Below are positions 26,101 to 34,593 of a DNA stretch of 60,178 nt, in pieces. The notes under the pieces are model-generated. The model made no database searches. It saw nothing but the letters and a program-made list of their open reading frames with translations, and was not told the origin of the DNA. Source of the stretch: a bacterium (GTDB lineage Bacteria; Chloroflexota; Anaerolineae; Caldilineales; Caldilineaceae). The stretch covers positions 1-60,178 of the forward strand of contig WGMT01000049.1 in assembly GCA_016124945.1 (NCBI GenBank). Direction: 5' to 3'. The translations under genes and the position numbers were made by a program. How positions within the stretch are numbered: the stretch's first letter is position 1; each line of letters begins with the position of its first letter.

Positions 26101-28430
26101 GCCACGTCGGCGGTGATGGTGATCACCTGCGTGCCCCCCGCAGCGAGGACAAAATTCGCCGGTTCGATTGTCAGTGTCACCGGGCCGGAACTGTTGACCG
26201 TGTAGGTGACGCTGCTGTTTTTGACGCTGGACAGGGTGCGTGTCCACGTACAGCTTTGCACACAGCCGTCATCGGCCAGGCTGGGCAGGTTGATCTCGCG
26301 CGCATCGCCACCGATAAAGGGATCGGCTGCGGCGTAACCAGTGGCCGTCTCTTCGAGGACAAAGCCAACTTTGGCGGCTTTGGTAAGATCGATGCGACCG
26401 GCGCCCCGGTCAAAGGGCGTGGCCGGTGAACCGTCGTCGAGCTTAACGCTGTCGGTGACAGAGGAGAGCATCAACGCCGATTTCACCGCCGCCGGCGACC
26501 AGTTGGGCTGCAAATCGGTAAGGAGGATGGCTGCACCGGCCACATGTGGGGCGGCCATTGAAGTGCCGCTGAGCATCCAGTTCTCTTCACCGTTGCGGAA
26601 TGCCGCGAAGACGTCTACACCCGGCGCGGCCACATCCGGTTTGAGGACGCTGGGCAGCGAGGCATCGGGTCCACGCGAACTGAAGCCTGCCACAATGTCA
26701 CCGTTGGCCTCTGCAATCGAGAGCGTGGTGCCCGAAATCGTGGCCATGTGATCCGCACCGCTGTTCACCCACGCTTTCAGCGTCTGCCCAGCGGCATACG
26801 AGATATGTACTGCGGGCAGTGAGTGGGGATCGCTGATCAACGAACCCGCGCTGCCTTCGTCGTTGACCAGCACCATGCCACCCGCACCACCGGCCTTGAC
26901 GTTCTCGCCTTTTTCAACGCGCCCGTTCACACCCCGATCACAGATCACAATTTCACCGCTGAAGGTGCCTGCCGGGTATGGAGCGGCGCAGAGCGCAGAG
27001 CTGTTGACTTCGTCGTTGGGGTTGGGCACATTCCCGGCGTAGACAATCTTGGCCGGTCCATGGCCGGAGGTCAGGCTCTGACCCTGGATGTTGGCGGGTG
27101 GGGTGGTGTTGCCGCCGCTCAGGTTGATCAGGTTGTTGGCCGGTTTGCGGTTGTGGGTGGACGCAGCCACGCCGATTACCCAGGGGGCGTTGGCCGGCGC
27201 ACTCATCGTCGCCGCGCCAGGACCGGAATTGCCGGCAGAGACGGCAGGAATAATGCCTGCATCCACCGCGCCGAGGAAGGCCAACGCATCGGGGCTGGCC
27301 CACGGATCGCGAGAGCCCCCGCCGATGGAGTAGTTGATCACGTCGACGCCGTCGATCACCGTCTGGTTGATGGCAGCCACCAGGGCGCTGGTGGGGCAGC
27401 CGAAGATGCAGACGTCATAGGAAATGATGTTGGCCCGTGGCGCCACGCCCGACATATTCGCCTGGAATAGATAGGTTGTGGTCGACATTGTGGCGGAGTT
27501 GACAACATTGCCGGCAGCAGTGCCGGCGGTGTGGCTGCCATGACCGTCGCTGTCTTCGGGGCCGTCGAACTCGGCAAAGCCATCGTCGACAAAGTCCCAT
27601 GCGCCGATGAGTTTATCGTTGCAGGTGAAGGCTGCGTCGTACACGGCGCTTGTGGGATCGCAGACGCCGAAGAATTTGCCCTTGGGATTGGTGTGGTTGT
27701 AACCGTCACCGCTCACATCAGCAAAAGAGGGGTGATCCATGTTGATGCCGGTGTCGATCACGCCGATGACGATGCCTTCGCCACGGGTGCCGCTCGCCCC
27801 CGCCGTGTTGGTGCCGTCCCAAATACCGGGCGCGCCGATCCAGCCGGGGCCGGCGTCGGTCTGCGGTTGTAGTTCGACATCGCGGAAGATGCGCACAATG
27901 CCGTCTACCGTCACCAGCGAGGCCGCTTCCGCTGGCGTCAACGTCACGGCGAAGCCGTTGAAGGCATCGGCATAGGTGAAGTGGACTTCAGGTGTGCGCC
28001 CAATCTGGCCGGCGATACGCGCCAGCGCGTCGGCCTGCCTACCCGCCAGGTAGGCGCGATAGGATTGGCTGGCGCTGCTTTGCGCATCGAACTTGCGCGC
28101 GCCAATCGCCCCTGGCGCAGTCGGCGCAAGGCCCTCGACACCACCGCGATAGGACGCCACCGGCGCTTCGTTCAACTGCACAATGTAGATGGCCGGGGTA
28201 TTGTCTTTGACGTTGCTGTCGTCAATTAGCCTCGCCAGGGGGCGCGGTTGATTTGGGCTACGAAACTCTTTGCCCGAAACCGGCGGTATCGGTTCCGGGT
28301 CAGCAACACGAGACTCAGCGTGCCCCGCAATGGGGAGGTCGAGCGTTTCTGATGCATATACCGGCGCCGGGAGGACCAGCGAAGCCAGCAATGCGATCAA
28401 TGTAGTCCAACGAATCAGGATTTCTTTCAT
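23163..28430 (-). CDS. Secreted dual protease: subtilisin plus trypsin domains
   Basis: The product is 1755 residues. A signal peptide covers about 1-26 and an I9-type propeptide about 75-190. A subtilisin-family S8 domain follows with Asp in VIDTGINMDHP (about 225), His in DGHGSHTAGT (about 297) and Ser in SGTSMAAPH (about 622), with an inserted protease-associated domain (about 440-555). Next are beta domains including a PPC-like segment (about 870-980) and a DUF11-like domain (about 1350-1450). Then comes a complete trypsin-like S1 domain from IVGG (about 1467), with TASHC, DFDIALL and GDSGGP (Ser about 1661). The C-terminus NSLHLPFIAR carries the LP-type tag. GGAG lies 6 nt before the start. 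Both catalytic triads look intact. It is an extracellular protein degrader or processing enzyme. Confidence 0.9.
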   Translation of the reverse strand: MKEILIRWTTLIALLASLVLPAPVYASETLDLPIAGHAESRVADPEPIPPVSGKEFRSPNQPRPLARLIDDSNVKDNTPAIYIVQLNEAPVASYRGGVEGLAPTAPGAIGARKFDAQSSASQSYRAYLAGRQADALARIAGQIGRTPEVHFTYADAFNGFAVTLTPAEAASLVTVDGIVRIFRDVELQPQTDAGPGWIGAPGIWDGTNTAGASGTRGEGIVIGVIDTGINMDHPSFADVSGDGYNHTNPKGKFFGVCDPTSAVYDAAFTCNDKLIGAWDFVDDGFAEFDGPEDSDGHGSHTAGTAAGNVVNSATMSTTTYLFQANMSGVAPRANIISYDVCIFGCPTSALVAAINQTVIDGVDVINYSIGGGSRDPWASPDALAFLGAVDAGIIPAVSAGNSGPGAATMSAPANAPWVIGVAASTHNRKPANNLINLSGGNTTPPANIQGQSLTSGHGPAKIVYAGNVPNPNDEVNSSALCAAPYPAGTFSGEIVICDRGVNGRVEKGENVKAGGAGGMVLVNDEGSAGSLISDPHSLPAVHISYAAGQTLKAWVNSGADHMATISGTTLSIAEANGDIVAGFSSRGPDASLPSVLKPDVAAPGVDVFAAFRNGEENWMLSGTSMAAPHVAGAAILLTDLQPNWSPAAVKSALMLSSVTDSVKLDDGSPATPFDRGAGRIDLTKAAKVGFVLEETATGYAAADPFIGGDAREINLPSLADDGCVQSCTWTRTLSSVKNSSVTYTVNSSGPVTLTIEPANFVLAAGGTQVITITADVAGLPYEEWRFGQVNFTADDSAIPVVHMPVAVQPKVGNFPTAVRVETRRNQSSYLLSNLSTISLPNLQAAVYLAEPSIVTGALPADPTYFDAYDNLAQVFTGTLTAPAGTKRLAIEIIESESPDLDLFVGVDTNGNGLPDAQEELCASATATWSEYCEVSPTDLADLADLNQFNFWYIVQNWEASNVNAEDVFTVAISLVDNGDTALASVQAPSGVTEGVPFDIRLRWNVPDFTPMQSRIGLIELTNGDTDTLVVNMPLTVMRLGDEVVSSYVTTDPVVKPGSTLTQTITLQPEPAAVEEGPVTYVITKTLAPGLSYVPGSASPAPTVNGNQIVWSIEAFQRSYVMSTNREDPSCVTGVGAGGYVNLQSFGFVPNPTISGDNVAFKLSDYIPAGPFDFFGKRFRDAYVSDDGLLTFLPERGSNYAIPNVGLPNALAAPLMKDLAIVYDSDLNRGVTFAANFFGIFIEWDDVEPAPVGSTSQRYDIQAILSYQISDEPGAYELIFAYGPMTDAAPGAVVGLENETGTVGVTYTGTVEPGLVICFDWNNEIELSYAAKIDESITSYTVLTNTLAVALDHANAVVIEQLDEVTVADTVLTIDMDVPSSTASSPYTYTLTVRNEGIRAATNVTVETVLPVATQHVSGGTLHANGKVTWNIASLPAGETQQFHLVVDAAAGLSPRQTPSTRGLASPTIVGGNPADPGEYPWQVALVRAGRPAMLGQFCGGSLVDGNWVLTASHCVDGAMADDIEIIAGIYNLTVEEGQRIAVSQIIMHPAYTGTSFDFDIALLRLAEPAILTSRVQPVSLAARTSQTLYQPGTVATVTGWGTRAFGVADFPDELYEVGVPIVTNQACEASYAPTYGAGIIGDSMLCAGLPEGGKDACQGDSGGPLVVPNGQNGWLQVGVVSWGEGCAEPGFPGVYASVPYLHNWLFGPGSHTIAPPAYYLVTDGTNLVGRFAQGFAENSTVVGFWNSLHLPFIAR

Positions 28431-28858
28431 TTTTGCTCCGTTCTGAGATGGGTAGTGAAAATAGGACCGTGGACCGTAAGGAGTCTGCTACGTTAGAGTA
28501 CAACGAAATGGCTTGGACTTTGTTCCGGTGCGAACTTTAGAGCCGTTTGGCAATGGGCGGAACACTCTTTAGGGTGAATGGATATCATTCGTGAGGATGA
28601 GTCGCGCCCGATGGAGATTCTACTACAATTTCGGCCTACAGTATGCGCCCAACTTCAAATGAATAAAGCGGGATATCGTTCCTACTCGCCTCGCCATCCG
28701 TTCACTGCTGAAAATTCCGCAAAAACTTATGAAAAGAGTAATGTTTTTTAGACTCTCTATGTGCTTTCATACTGCGTGTCACCATGCTTGCACACCATCA
28801 CCATCGCAGGCATACTCTGTTGACCGAACGCTCTCCCAAGATGTTTCACTGACTTAAC
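28431..28858. other. Gene-free region, relatively AT-rich
   Basis: No convincing gene, RNA or repeat was seen here. The stretch around 28700-28770 is richer in A and T than the rest of the window. It must hold the promoter of the leftward protease and perhaps part of that of the rightward methyltransferase gene. Confidence 0.5.
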
Positions 28859-28972
28859 TGTACTGACAAGTTAGGTTAGACTGGACTGGTACGGGTTCTG
28901 CTTGCTGAACCCTGCCGGCGTAGCAAGCAGCGCCCCTACGTTTGGGGCTCTCCAACCTGGCTTGTCAGTACA
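28859..28972. repeat. Imperfect inverted repeat with nested hairpin
   Basis: The arms 28859-28877 and 28954-28972 pair over 19 nt with two G-T pairs (TGTACTGACAAG with CTTGTCAGTACA). Inside, GCTTGCT pairs with AGCAAGC, followed by AGCGCCCCTACG. It lies upstream of the methyltransferase gene. Confidence 0.65.
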
Positions 28973-29034
28973 CTTAACCGCTAGACGCACCGTGTACTAC
29001 GCACCACAAAATCCTGCCGACAAGGAGACAAACC

Positions 29035-29853
29035 ATGCCCACCCAACCCCATCAAGGCCAAATCGCAGGCACCCAGTGGAACCCGTCCCAATACCTCAAA
29101 TTCTCCGATCACCGCCTACGCCCGGCGTTAGAATTGTTGGCCCGCGTGCCGGTGACCGATCCAAGCCTGATCTATGATCTTGGCTGCGGCCCTGGCAACA
29201 TCACACGCATCATCGCCGATCAATTCCCGGCAGCAACCGTCTACGGCCTGGACAACTCGCCCGACATGCTGACCAAAGCCGCCGCCGAACCCAGCTCGAT
29301 CCAGTGGATCGAAGGGGATCTGGAAACGTGGTCACCGCCTGAGTTGGTCGACCTCATCTATTCCAACGCCACACTCCATTGGATCCCTGGCCACGGCGAA
29401 CTTTTCCCGCGATTGGTCGCGTCCTTGAAGCCGGGGGGCTGTCTGGCTGTGCAAATGCCGCTCAGTTGGGGGATGGAGTCTCACCGTCTCATGCGCGAGA
29501 CGCTGGCAAATGGGGGGCCTGGCGGTGCCTCACTTGGCACAGAGGAGCTGCGCACCGCCGTGGCGCGCAAGTGGGTAGAAGCCGGGGAATACTACTACGA
29601 TCTGCTCGTGGACATTACCGCTACGCTGGACATCTGGGCCGTCGAATACATCCAGGTGCTCGAAGGCGACGATCCCGTGTTGGAGTGGGTGAAGGGCACC
29701 GGCCTGCGCCCCATCCTCAACGGCCTGGACGACGCCGAGCGTGAAATTTTTCTCGCAGAATACAAACAACGTCTCCGCGCCGCCTACCCCATGCGCCAGA
29801 ACGGAAAGACGCTCTATCCGTTCCACCGGCTTTTCCTCGTGGCAACGGTGTGA
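29035..29853 (+). CDS. tam: Trans-aconitate 2-methyltransferase-like protein
   Basis: The product is a 272-residue SAM-dependent class I methyltransferase. Motif I is DLGCGPGN at 48-55. The order WNPSQYLKFSDHRLRPA, YSNATLHWIPGH and LAVQMPLSWGMESHRLMRE matches the trans-aconitate methyltransferase family closely. That enzyme methylates trans-aconitate, an inhibitory by-product of the citric acid cycle, in the cytoplasm. AAGGAG lies upstream of the ATG. It is the only rightward gene in this half of the window. The minisatellite begins immediately after its stop codon. Confidence 0.85.
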   Translation: MPTQPHQGQIAGTQWNPSQYLKFSDHRLRPALELLARVPVTDPSLIYDLGCGPGNITRIIADQFPAATVYGLDNSPDMLTKAAAEPSSIQWIEGDLETWSPPELVDLIYSNATLHWIPGHGELFPRLVASLKPGGCLAVQMPLSWGMESHRLMRETLANGGPGGASLGTEELRTAVARKWVEAGEYYYDLLVDITATLDIWAVEYIQVLEGDDPVLEWVKGTGLRPILNGLDDAEREIFLAEYKQRLRAAYPMRQNGKTLYPFHRLFLVATV

Positions 29854-30290
29854 GAGCGGGGAAGCGGGGAAGCGGGGAAGCGTTGAAACGGTAGAGCGTT
29901 GAAACGTTGAAACGGTAGAGCGTTGAAACGTTGAAACGGTAGAGCGTTGGAACGATTTCAGATACGGTGTAGGATCTGAAACCGCTCCAACGCTCCAACG
30001 CTCTACCGCTCCACCGCTTCAACGTTTCAACGCTCTACCGCTTCAACGTTTCAACGCTCCACCGCTTCAACGTTTCAACGCTCCACCGCTCCACCGCTTC
30101 AACGCTTCAACGTTTCAACGCTCCAACGCTCTACCGCTCCACCGCTTCAACGTTTCAACGCTCCACCGCTCCACCGCTTCAACGCTTCAACGTTTCAACG
30201 CTCCACCGCTCCACCGTTTCAACGCTCCACCGTTTCAACGCTCCAACGCTCCAACGCTTCCCCGCTTCAACACGCTGGGCAAGAAGAGCC
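29854..30290. repeat. Palindromic 8-nt minisatellite
   Basis: The left arm (29854-29953) is made of purine-rich octamers such as GTTGAAAC and GGTAGAGC. The right arm (29984-30290) is made of the complementary octamers ACGTTTCA, ACGCTCCA, CCGCTCCA and CCGCTTCA (consensus MCGYTYYA). The centre (TTTCAGAT..ATCTGAAA) forms the hairpin tip. The array starts right after the tam stop codon. It runs into the leftward secreted-protein gene, where it codes the last 9-10 residues and the stop. Confidence 0.9.
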
Positions 30291-33200
30291 GATTCTCTAC
30301 TTCTTCTGGTTCTTCTTCGGCCACCACCACCACTACCTGCTGCGTGAGATCTTCACCATTGGCGATGGTGAAGCGCCCCTCCGCCCCGAAGGTGACAAGG
30401 TAACTCTCGCCGGGGGCGATCAAGCCGCCGCGGAATGCCGTAGCCGTGGCTTGCGCCGCGGACGGCCCACTCACGTCGGTCAGTTCGACGTAGTCGAGGC
30501 TCAGGTTGACGAAGCGCACCGTAGCCCCAGGATCGACGCGCACCTGGCCCCGCACGAAGCCGTCCGCGCCGAGAGTGATCTCCTGGCCGGCGATGGCGGC
30601 CGGCTGCGGTTGCAGCGTAATCGTATTCGGCGGGAAATGACAACAGAGACGGAACGGCCCGCCACGGAAAGGCTGGTAGCCTTCGGCGGCAATCGTCACA
30701 CCGTAGAAGCCGGGCGAAAGGACAAAGGCGAACTTGCCGTCCGCGCCGGTGACGACCGGGTTCTGCTGGCCATATTCAGCGCCGGGCCAGGACTCAGCCT
30801 GGATGCCGCCGGCATCGCGACGGAAGCGCCACAACTGTACCGCCGCCCCCGCAATCGGCTCGCCTGTCGTCCCGTCCAACAGTGTGGCCTGGGGCACAAC
30901 TTCGGTCATGCCGCTAAAGACCCAGCACTGCTCGTAGGTGCCGCCGCAAGGGTCGGCTTGATTCTCGCCCTGCATCGTCACCCGGCCCTCGTGGGTGGAG
31001 TGATCTTCCTCCGGCTCGTGACAACCCACGATCAGCTCTACAGGTTGGCTGCTCTGCGCAGTGGAGGTGAAGGCGCCCGTGTAGCGGTGACCCTCTCCCA
31101 CATTGGTCAGGGGAATGAGATCGCCGCCGTCAATGCGCAGGGCCGCGTAGCCCGGCCCATGACAGTTCAGATCCACGCCCACGTTGGTCTCCTGGCCGGG
31201 GCGCACGGGCAGGCGCCACCCGTCGGTTACGGCCAGCCCGGCTTCGTCCACAACAGGGAGGCCCGTGGGCGGCTCATCCGCGTCGCCACCCGAACGGCCC
31301 ATCCCATGCGGGGTGACCTTGAGGCTGCCGGGGTTCCAGGGCAGATCCCCGCTTAGGCGTAGCGGGTGGTAGTTGGGTTGGTTAACACCAGCCACCTCGT
31401 TCTCTGTATAGCCGGGGATACTCTGGTAGATCAGGCTCAGATTCGCGTCACCTGTGGGCAGGGCGAAGGAACCGCTCCACAGGCCGCTGCTGTTGAAGGT
31501 GCCACTCCCCACGTCTGCACCGCCCACTTTGGCGCCGAAGGACGATCCTGGTTGGCCGAAGAGGCGCATCTTGAGTGTTGCAGTCAGGGGGCCGAAATGC
31601 CAACGGCCTGTATCGACCCATGCTGCATCAGCCATGTGGGATGATTGGACGGTGGCCGTGAGCGGCTCAGTGATGCCATAGACGCCCGCCGGCGGATAGA
31701 GCACAGTCAGGGGGCGGATGGCGGGGCGCACACTCTGCGCCTTGAGATTGTTGTCCGTCTTAACATCCCCCACCGTCTCGATCCGGGCGTTCAGGCGCAG
31801 GGCTTCGCCCTCCTCCACCTTCCACGACACGCCCTCCTCCACCTTCCAGCCCAGGATCAGTGTGTTCAACTGACCGGGTTGCAAATTGTTAGGCAGATCC
31901 ATCTCCAGGTAGCAGTTGCCCTCACCCTGTGGGCAGATGGTGCGCAAGGGCAGTTTGCCCAGCGTGGTACCATTCTCAACCGCGGCGAATCCGGCGGCGT
32001 CTACCAGCGTCGCGGGCATCTCTAGCGAGCGGGTGCAGGTGAGGCAGCCGGTCCATGAACTGCCGCTGTAGGTGGGCATCCCCAAGAAGGGCTCGTTCTC
32101 AATGATCAGCTTGCCGCCGGCGGCCAGGCCGCCCTCGTTCTTGACGCGGATGCGCTGCAAGACCACCGGGCGGCTGCTGGGGATGGTGCTGCTGGTGAGC
32201 CGACTTTGGGCATCCCCCAGATTGGGGAGGGTCGGCTCCCACTGCACCCGGGCTTCCATGTCCAGGCTGAGGTCCACGCCCAGGCTGGAGCCGTCGCACC
32301 CCACGGGGATAACGAGATAGTCTTCGGTTTCGCCCAGGCGGAAGCCGCTGTCCGGGCCGCGACCGTCACCGTAGGAGAGACCCGGCAGCTTGACCGACGG
32401 CTCGTCGCTCAAGGTGACCCGCAGCCACATCTCACGGCACTGATTCTGGGGTATGGGCAGGTTCCCTGTGTTCGCCATCAGATTGTAGACGCCGCCGGCA
32501 GCGGGCGCCAACACCTGGTCGATGACAATATGCTCTCTGGCCTCAATGCCGTCACAGTCCAGCGTGTCCGCCCAATCGCCGTCGCGATTGCCGTCGAGCC
32601 AGATGTTGACGTAGGCGTTCTTCTGCTCGGTCGCCAGGCGATCCACGGCGTCCTGGGTGATGGTCACCTGGAAGGGGATCGACGTGGGGACGCAGTGTTG
32701 CAGTGTCAGGTTGTTGGGATCGATGCCGTCATCGTTCAAGTCCAGATCCGACGTCAGGGTGACGGGATCGATATTGCGCCGCGGTCCCCGATCCGCCCAG
32801 CGCTCCAGGCTGAAGCCGTCGCCCAGGTGCAGAGGGTTGACAAATTGATGTTTGGGTCCCTGCGGCGCGGGTTTGCCCACATAGTACGAAGTGGGGAAAT
32901 TGCCCGAGGTGATGGGGTTGAGATAGGCGACCATGTCGAAGAAGGAGGCATGGCCGATGTACTTGGAATCGGGCGCGTCGCCATAATCGCTGGCCACTAC
33001 CGCCCAGGGCAAGGAGACGACTGCGATGGGGCTGAAAGCGGCCAACGTCTGTAGCACCTTCAGTTGAGGCATCACCACACCCTGGAAATTGGCGGGCAAT
33101 GCACGGGCGCGCACTACGGTCTCTCCTGTGAGGACGCAGCCCACGCCGCCTTGCGTCTGAACCTGTGTCTCCAGCAGCGCGGCCTGACCCGGTTCGATGG

Positions 33201-34026
33201 TGACCACGAAGCCGTAGTCGCTCTGCAACGCCGTCAACACGCCGGCGGGGATCGCCGTCCCCTGGCCGTTGGGCAAGGACGCGCCCAGGATGCGCGCCCG
33301 GCACACGTCATCGCCGTTGAAAGTCGCACGCGCCGACTGTGGCTGCAACGATCCGGTGATCAGGGCGAAGACGCGGCTGCCGGTGGTGTTGGTGATCAAA
33401 TTGCGCTTGCGCAGCTTGTCTCCGTTGAGCACTTCCAGGCCGCTACCGGTGTCGAAGATCAGTTCGGCATTGGGATCGGCGTCGATGCTGAAGACGCTCT
33501 GCGTCAAGAGCAGATCGCCCGCGGAGAGGGTGGGCGGCGCTTCCACCGTCACCTGTCCTTGCGCGGAGAAGAGGAGATTGTCCAGTGCAGGGCCGGTGGC
33601 CGCCGCCAGGACGATCTCGCCTGTATCGCTCTGGTTGCTGCGTACGTCGGCGCGTAGGGTCAACTTGCCGCCGGCCGCGATCTCGCCGCGCCAACGCAGC
33701 GCATTGTCACGCTGCAGGGTGTTCAGCGTGGTGACACCCTGCGACGCCGCCGGCAGCGGCACAAAGCGACTGCGCTCAATCGGGCCGTCCAGCGTCACCG
33801 AGAGGACAAGCGTGCGGTTCACCGCGGTTGGGTTCTCTAGCGTGATCGTAAACGCAGCGTTTTCGCCGATCTGAATCGGCGTCGCCGGGTCCGCAGTCAC
33901 CGTCAACGGCGACAACTGTGCCGTTGCAGAGCGCAGACTCAACACAAAGATCGTACACAAGGCGATGAACACGCCCAGGCTCAGTCCGGTCATCCGCCAA
34001 AACCCTGGCCGGAATCGATAAATCAT
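30235..34026 (-). CDS. Secreted GEVED-type multidomain protein
   Basis: The product has 1263 residues. The signal peptide spans about 1-37. N-terminal beta domains are followed at about 347-570 by a GEVED-like module (starting DYGDAPDS, containing IWLDGNRDGDW, ending GETEDYLV). A carboxypeptidase-regulatory-like domain lies at about 1045-1130, and a cupredoxin-like domain at about 1145-1235 that lacks the copper ligands. The tag LFLPSVLK at 1247-1254 is followed by nine residues coded by the minisatellite. I chose the ATG at 34026 because AAGGAG lies 6 nt upstream; the longer frame starts 13 codons earlier. It is probably a surface or matrix protein; no catalytic site was seen. Confidence 0.85.
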   Translation of the reverse strand: MIYRFRPGFWRMTGLSLGVFIALCTIFVLSLRSATAQLSPLTVTADPATPIQIGENAAFTITLENPTAVNRTLVLSVTLDGPIERSRFVPLPAASQGVTTLNTLQRDNALRWRGEIAAGGKLTLRADVRSNQSDTGEIVLAAATGPALDNLLFSAQGQVTVEAPPTLSAGDLLLTQSVFSIDADPNAELIFDTGSGLEVLNGDKLRKRNLITNTTGSRVFALITGSLQPQSARATFNGDDVCRARILGASLPNGQGTAIPAGVLTALQSDYGFVVTIEPGQAALLETQVQTQGGVGCVLTGETVVRARALPANFQGVVMPQLKVLQTLAAFSPIAVVSLPWAVVASDYGDAPDSKYIGHASFFDMVAYLNPITSGNFPTSYYVGKPAPQGPKHQFVNPLHLGDGFSLERWADRGPRRNIDPVTLTSDLDLNDDGIDPNNLTLQHCVPTSIPFQVTITQDAVDRLATEQKNAYVNIWLDGNRDGDWADTLDCDGIEAREHIVIDQVLAPAAGGVYNLMANTGNLPIPQNQCREMWLRVTLSDEPSVKLPGLSYGDGRGPDSGFRLGETEDYLVIPVGCDGSSLGVDLSLDMEARVQWEPTLPNLGDAQSRLTSSTIPSSRPVVLQRIRVKNEGGLAAGGKLIIENEPFLGMPTYSGSSWTGCLTCTRSLEMPATLVDAAGFAAVENGTTLGKLPLRTICPQGEGNCYLEMDLPNNLQPGQLNTLILGWKVEEGVSWKVEEGEALRLNARIETVGDVKTDNNLKAQSVRPAIRPLTVLYPPAGVYGITEPLTATVQSSHMADAAWVDTGRWHFGPLTATLKMRLFGQPGSSFGAKVGGADVGSGTFNSSGLWSGSFALPTGDANLSLIYQSIPGYTENEVAGVNQPNYHPLRLSGDLPWNPGSLKVTPHGMGRSGGDADEPPTGLPVVDEAGLAVTDGWRLPVRPGQETNVGVDLNCHGPGYAALRIDGGDLIPLTNVGEGHRYTGAFTSTAQSSQPVELIVGCHEPEEDHSTHEGRVTMQGENQADPCGGTYEQCWVFSGMTEVVPQATLLDGTTGEPIAGAAVQLWRFRRDAGGIQAESWPGAEYGQQNPVVTGADGKFAFVLSPGFYGVTIAAEGYQPFRGGPFRLCCHFPPNTITLQPQPAAIAGQEITLGADGFVRGQVRVDPGATVRFVNLSLDYVELTDVSGPSAAQATATAFRGGLIAPGESYLVTFGAEGRFTIANGEDLTQQVVVVVAEEEPEEVENRLFLPSVLKRGSVGALER

Positions 34027-34103
34027 GCTTTTCTCCTTCTGGTTGGAACAGTGTAGTAGTGTCAATAACTTAAGGGACGCAACACCTGAATTTTAGCGGC
34101 GTA

Positions 34104-34153
34104 AGCACGCCCACGTGCGGCTACTCTCGTGTAGAACCCCAGGTGGGCGTGCT
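34104..34153. repeat. Family D hairpin repeat, copy 2 (degenerate)
   Basis: AGCACGCCCACGTG (34104-34117), followed by CGGCT, pairs partly with AGGTGGGCGTGCT (34141-34153). The outer GCGGAGAG part of the family is lost on both sides. It lies about 80 nt upstream of the leftward gene ending at 30235. Confidence 0.65.
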
Positions 34154-34201
34154 CACTCCACGCTCAACTCAATGACTTGTCAGTGTAACTATCCCTCAAC
34201 G

Positions 34202-34231
34202 AACATATCAATTGTAAGTGAGCCGAATCAA
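34202..34231 (-). promoter_or_regulatory. Candidate sigma-70-type promoter
   Basis: Read leftward, TTGATT (34231-34226) and TATGTT (34207-34202) are separated by 18 nt. This would start transcription near 34195, about 170 nt before the 1263-residue secreted protein. Phased direct repeats lie just upstream of it. The match is moderate and could be chance. Confidence 0.35.
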
Positions 34232-34249
34232 GATCCACTGACAAAAAAC

Positions 34250-34288
34250 GGCTCAAGTTGGCTCGAATCGGCTCAAATTTGGCTCATA
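34250..34288. promoter_or_regulatory. Phased direct repeats GGCTC(A/G)A
   Basis: Four copies of GGCTCRA or close forms start at 34250, 34260, 34270 and 34281, spaced by 10, 10 and 11 nt, one DNA turn each. A further inverted GAGCC lies at 34220-34224. The array is 19 nt upstream of the candidate -35 box of the leftward gene, a layout typical of activator sites. Confidence 0.5.
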
Positions 34289-34303
34289 CTTGATTTTGAT
34301 TAC

Positions 34304-34373
34304 AGCGGAGAGAGCACGCCCTTGTGCGGCAGGCGTCGTATCAAACGCTGCACGAGGGCGTGCTCTCTCCGCT
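34304..34373. repeat. Family D hairpin repeat, copy 3
   Basis: The 27-nt arms 34304-34330 and 34347-34373 pair almost fully. Compared with copy 1, A-T (19771-19804) is replaced by T-A (34322-34355) and the neighbouring C-G by T-G, so pairing is kept. Confidence 0.8.
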
Positions 34374-34453
34374 CTGAACTTACTGAAACTGAGTACAACC
34401 GTTGTCTCCTATCTCTAGGCCAACCGCGGGTGTACTTCAAGTTTGGGGCAACC

Positions 34454-34535
34454 CAAGTGCCGGGGACTCGTCGCCGCAGCGAGAGCGGGTCTTCAACCTC
34501 GTCGTCACGTCCAGCGTGAAGTCCCCGGCACTTTT
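34454..34535. repeat. Family B hairpin repeat, copy 2
   Basis: It has the same ends (AAGTGCCGGGGAC / GTCCCCGGCACTT) and inner CGCCGCAGCGAG block as the copy at 12053, with a different middle. It lies about 60 nt after the end of the leftward beta-helix gene. Confidence 0.75.
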
Positions 34536-34593
34536 CGCCCCGAGAATGAATTACTCCCGCCAACGGCCCAGCCCGTGACAGGCAAATTGTCTG

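Noticed and set aside
28902..29177. Small rightward open frame before tam
   Set aside because: It runs through an inverted repeat and overlaps tam in another frame; no ribosome site was seen.
29854..30290. Possible CRISPR array
   Set aside because: The repeat unit is 8 nt, there are no unique spacers, and the arms are complementary; it is a palindromic minisatellite.
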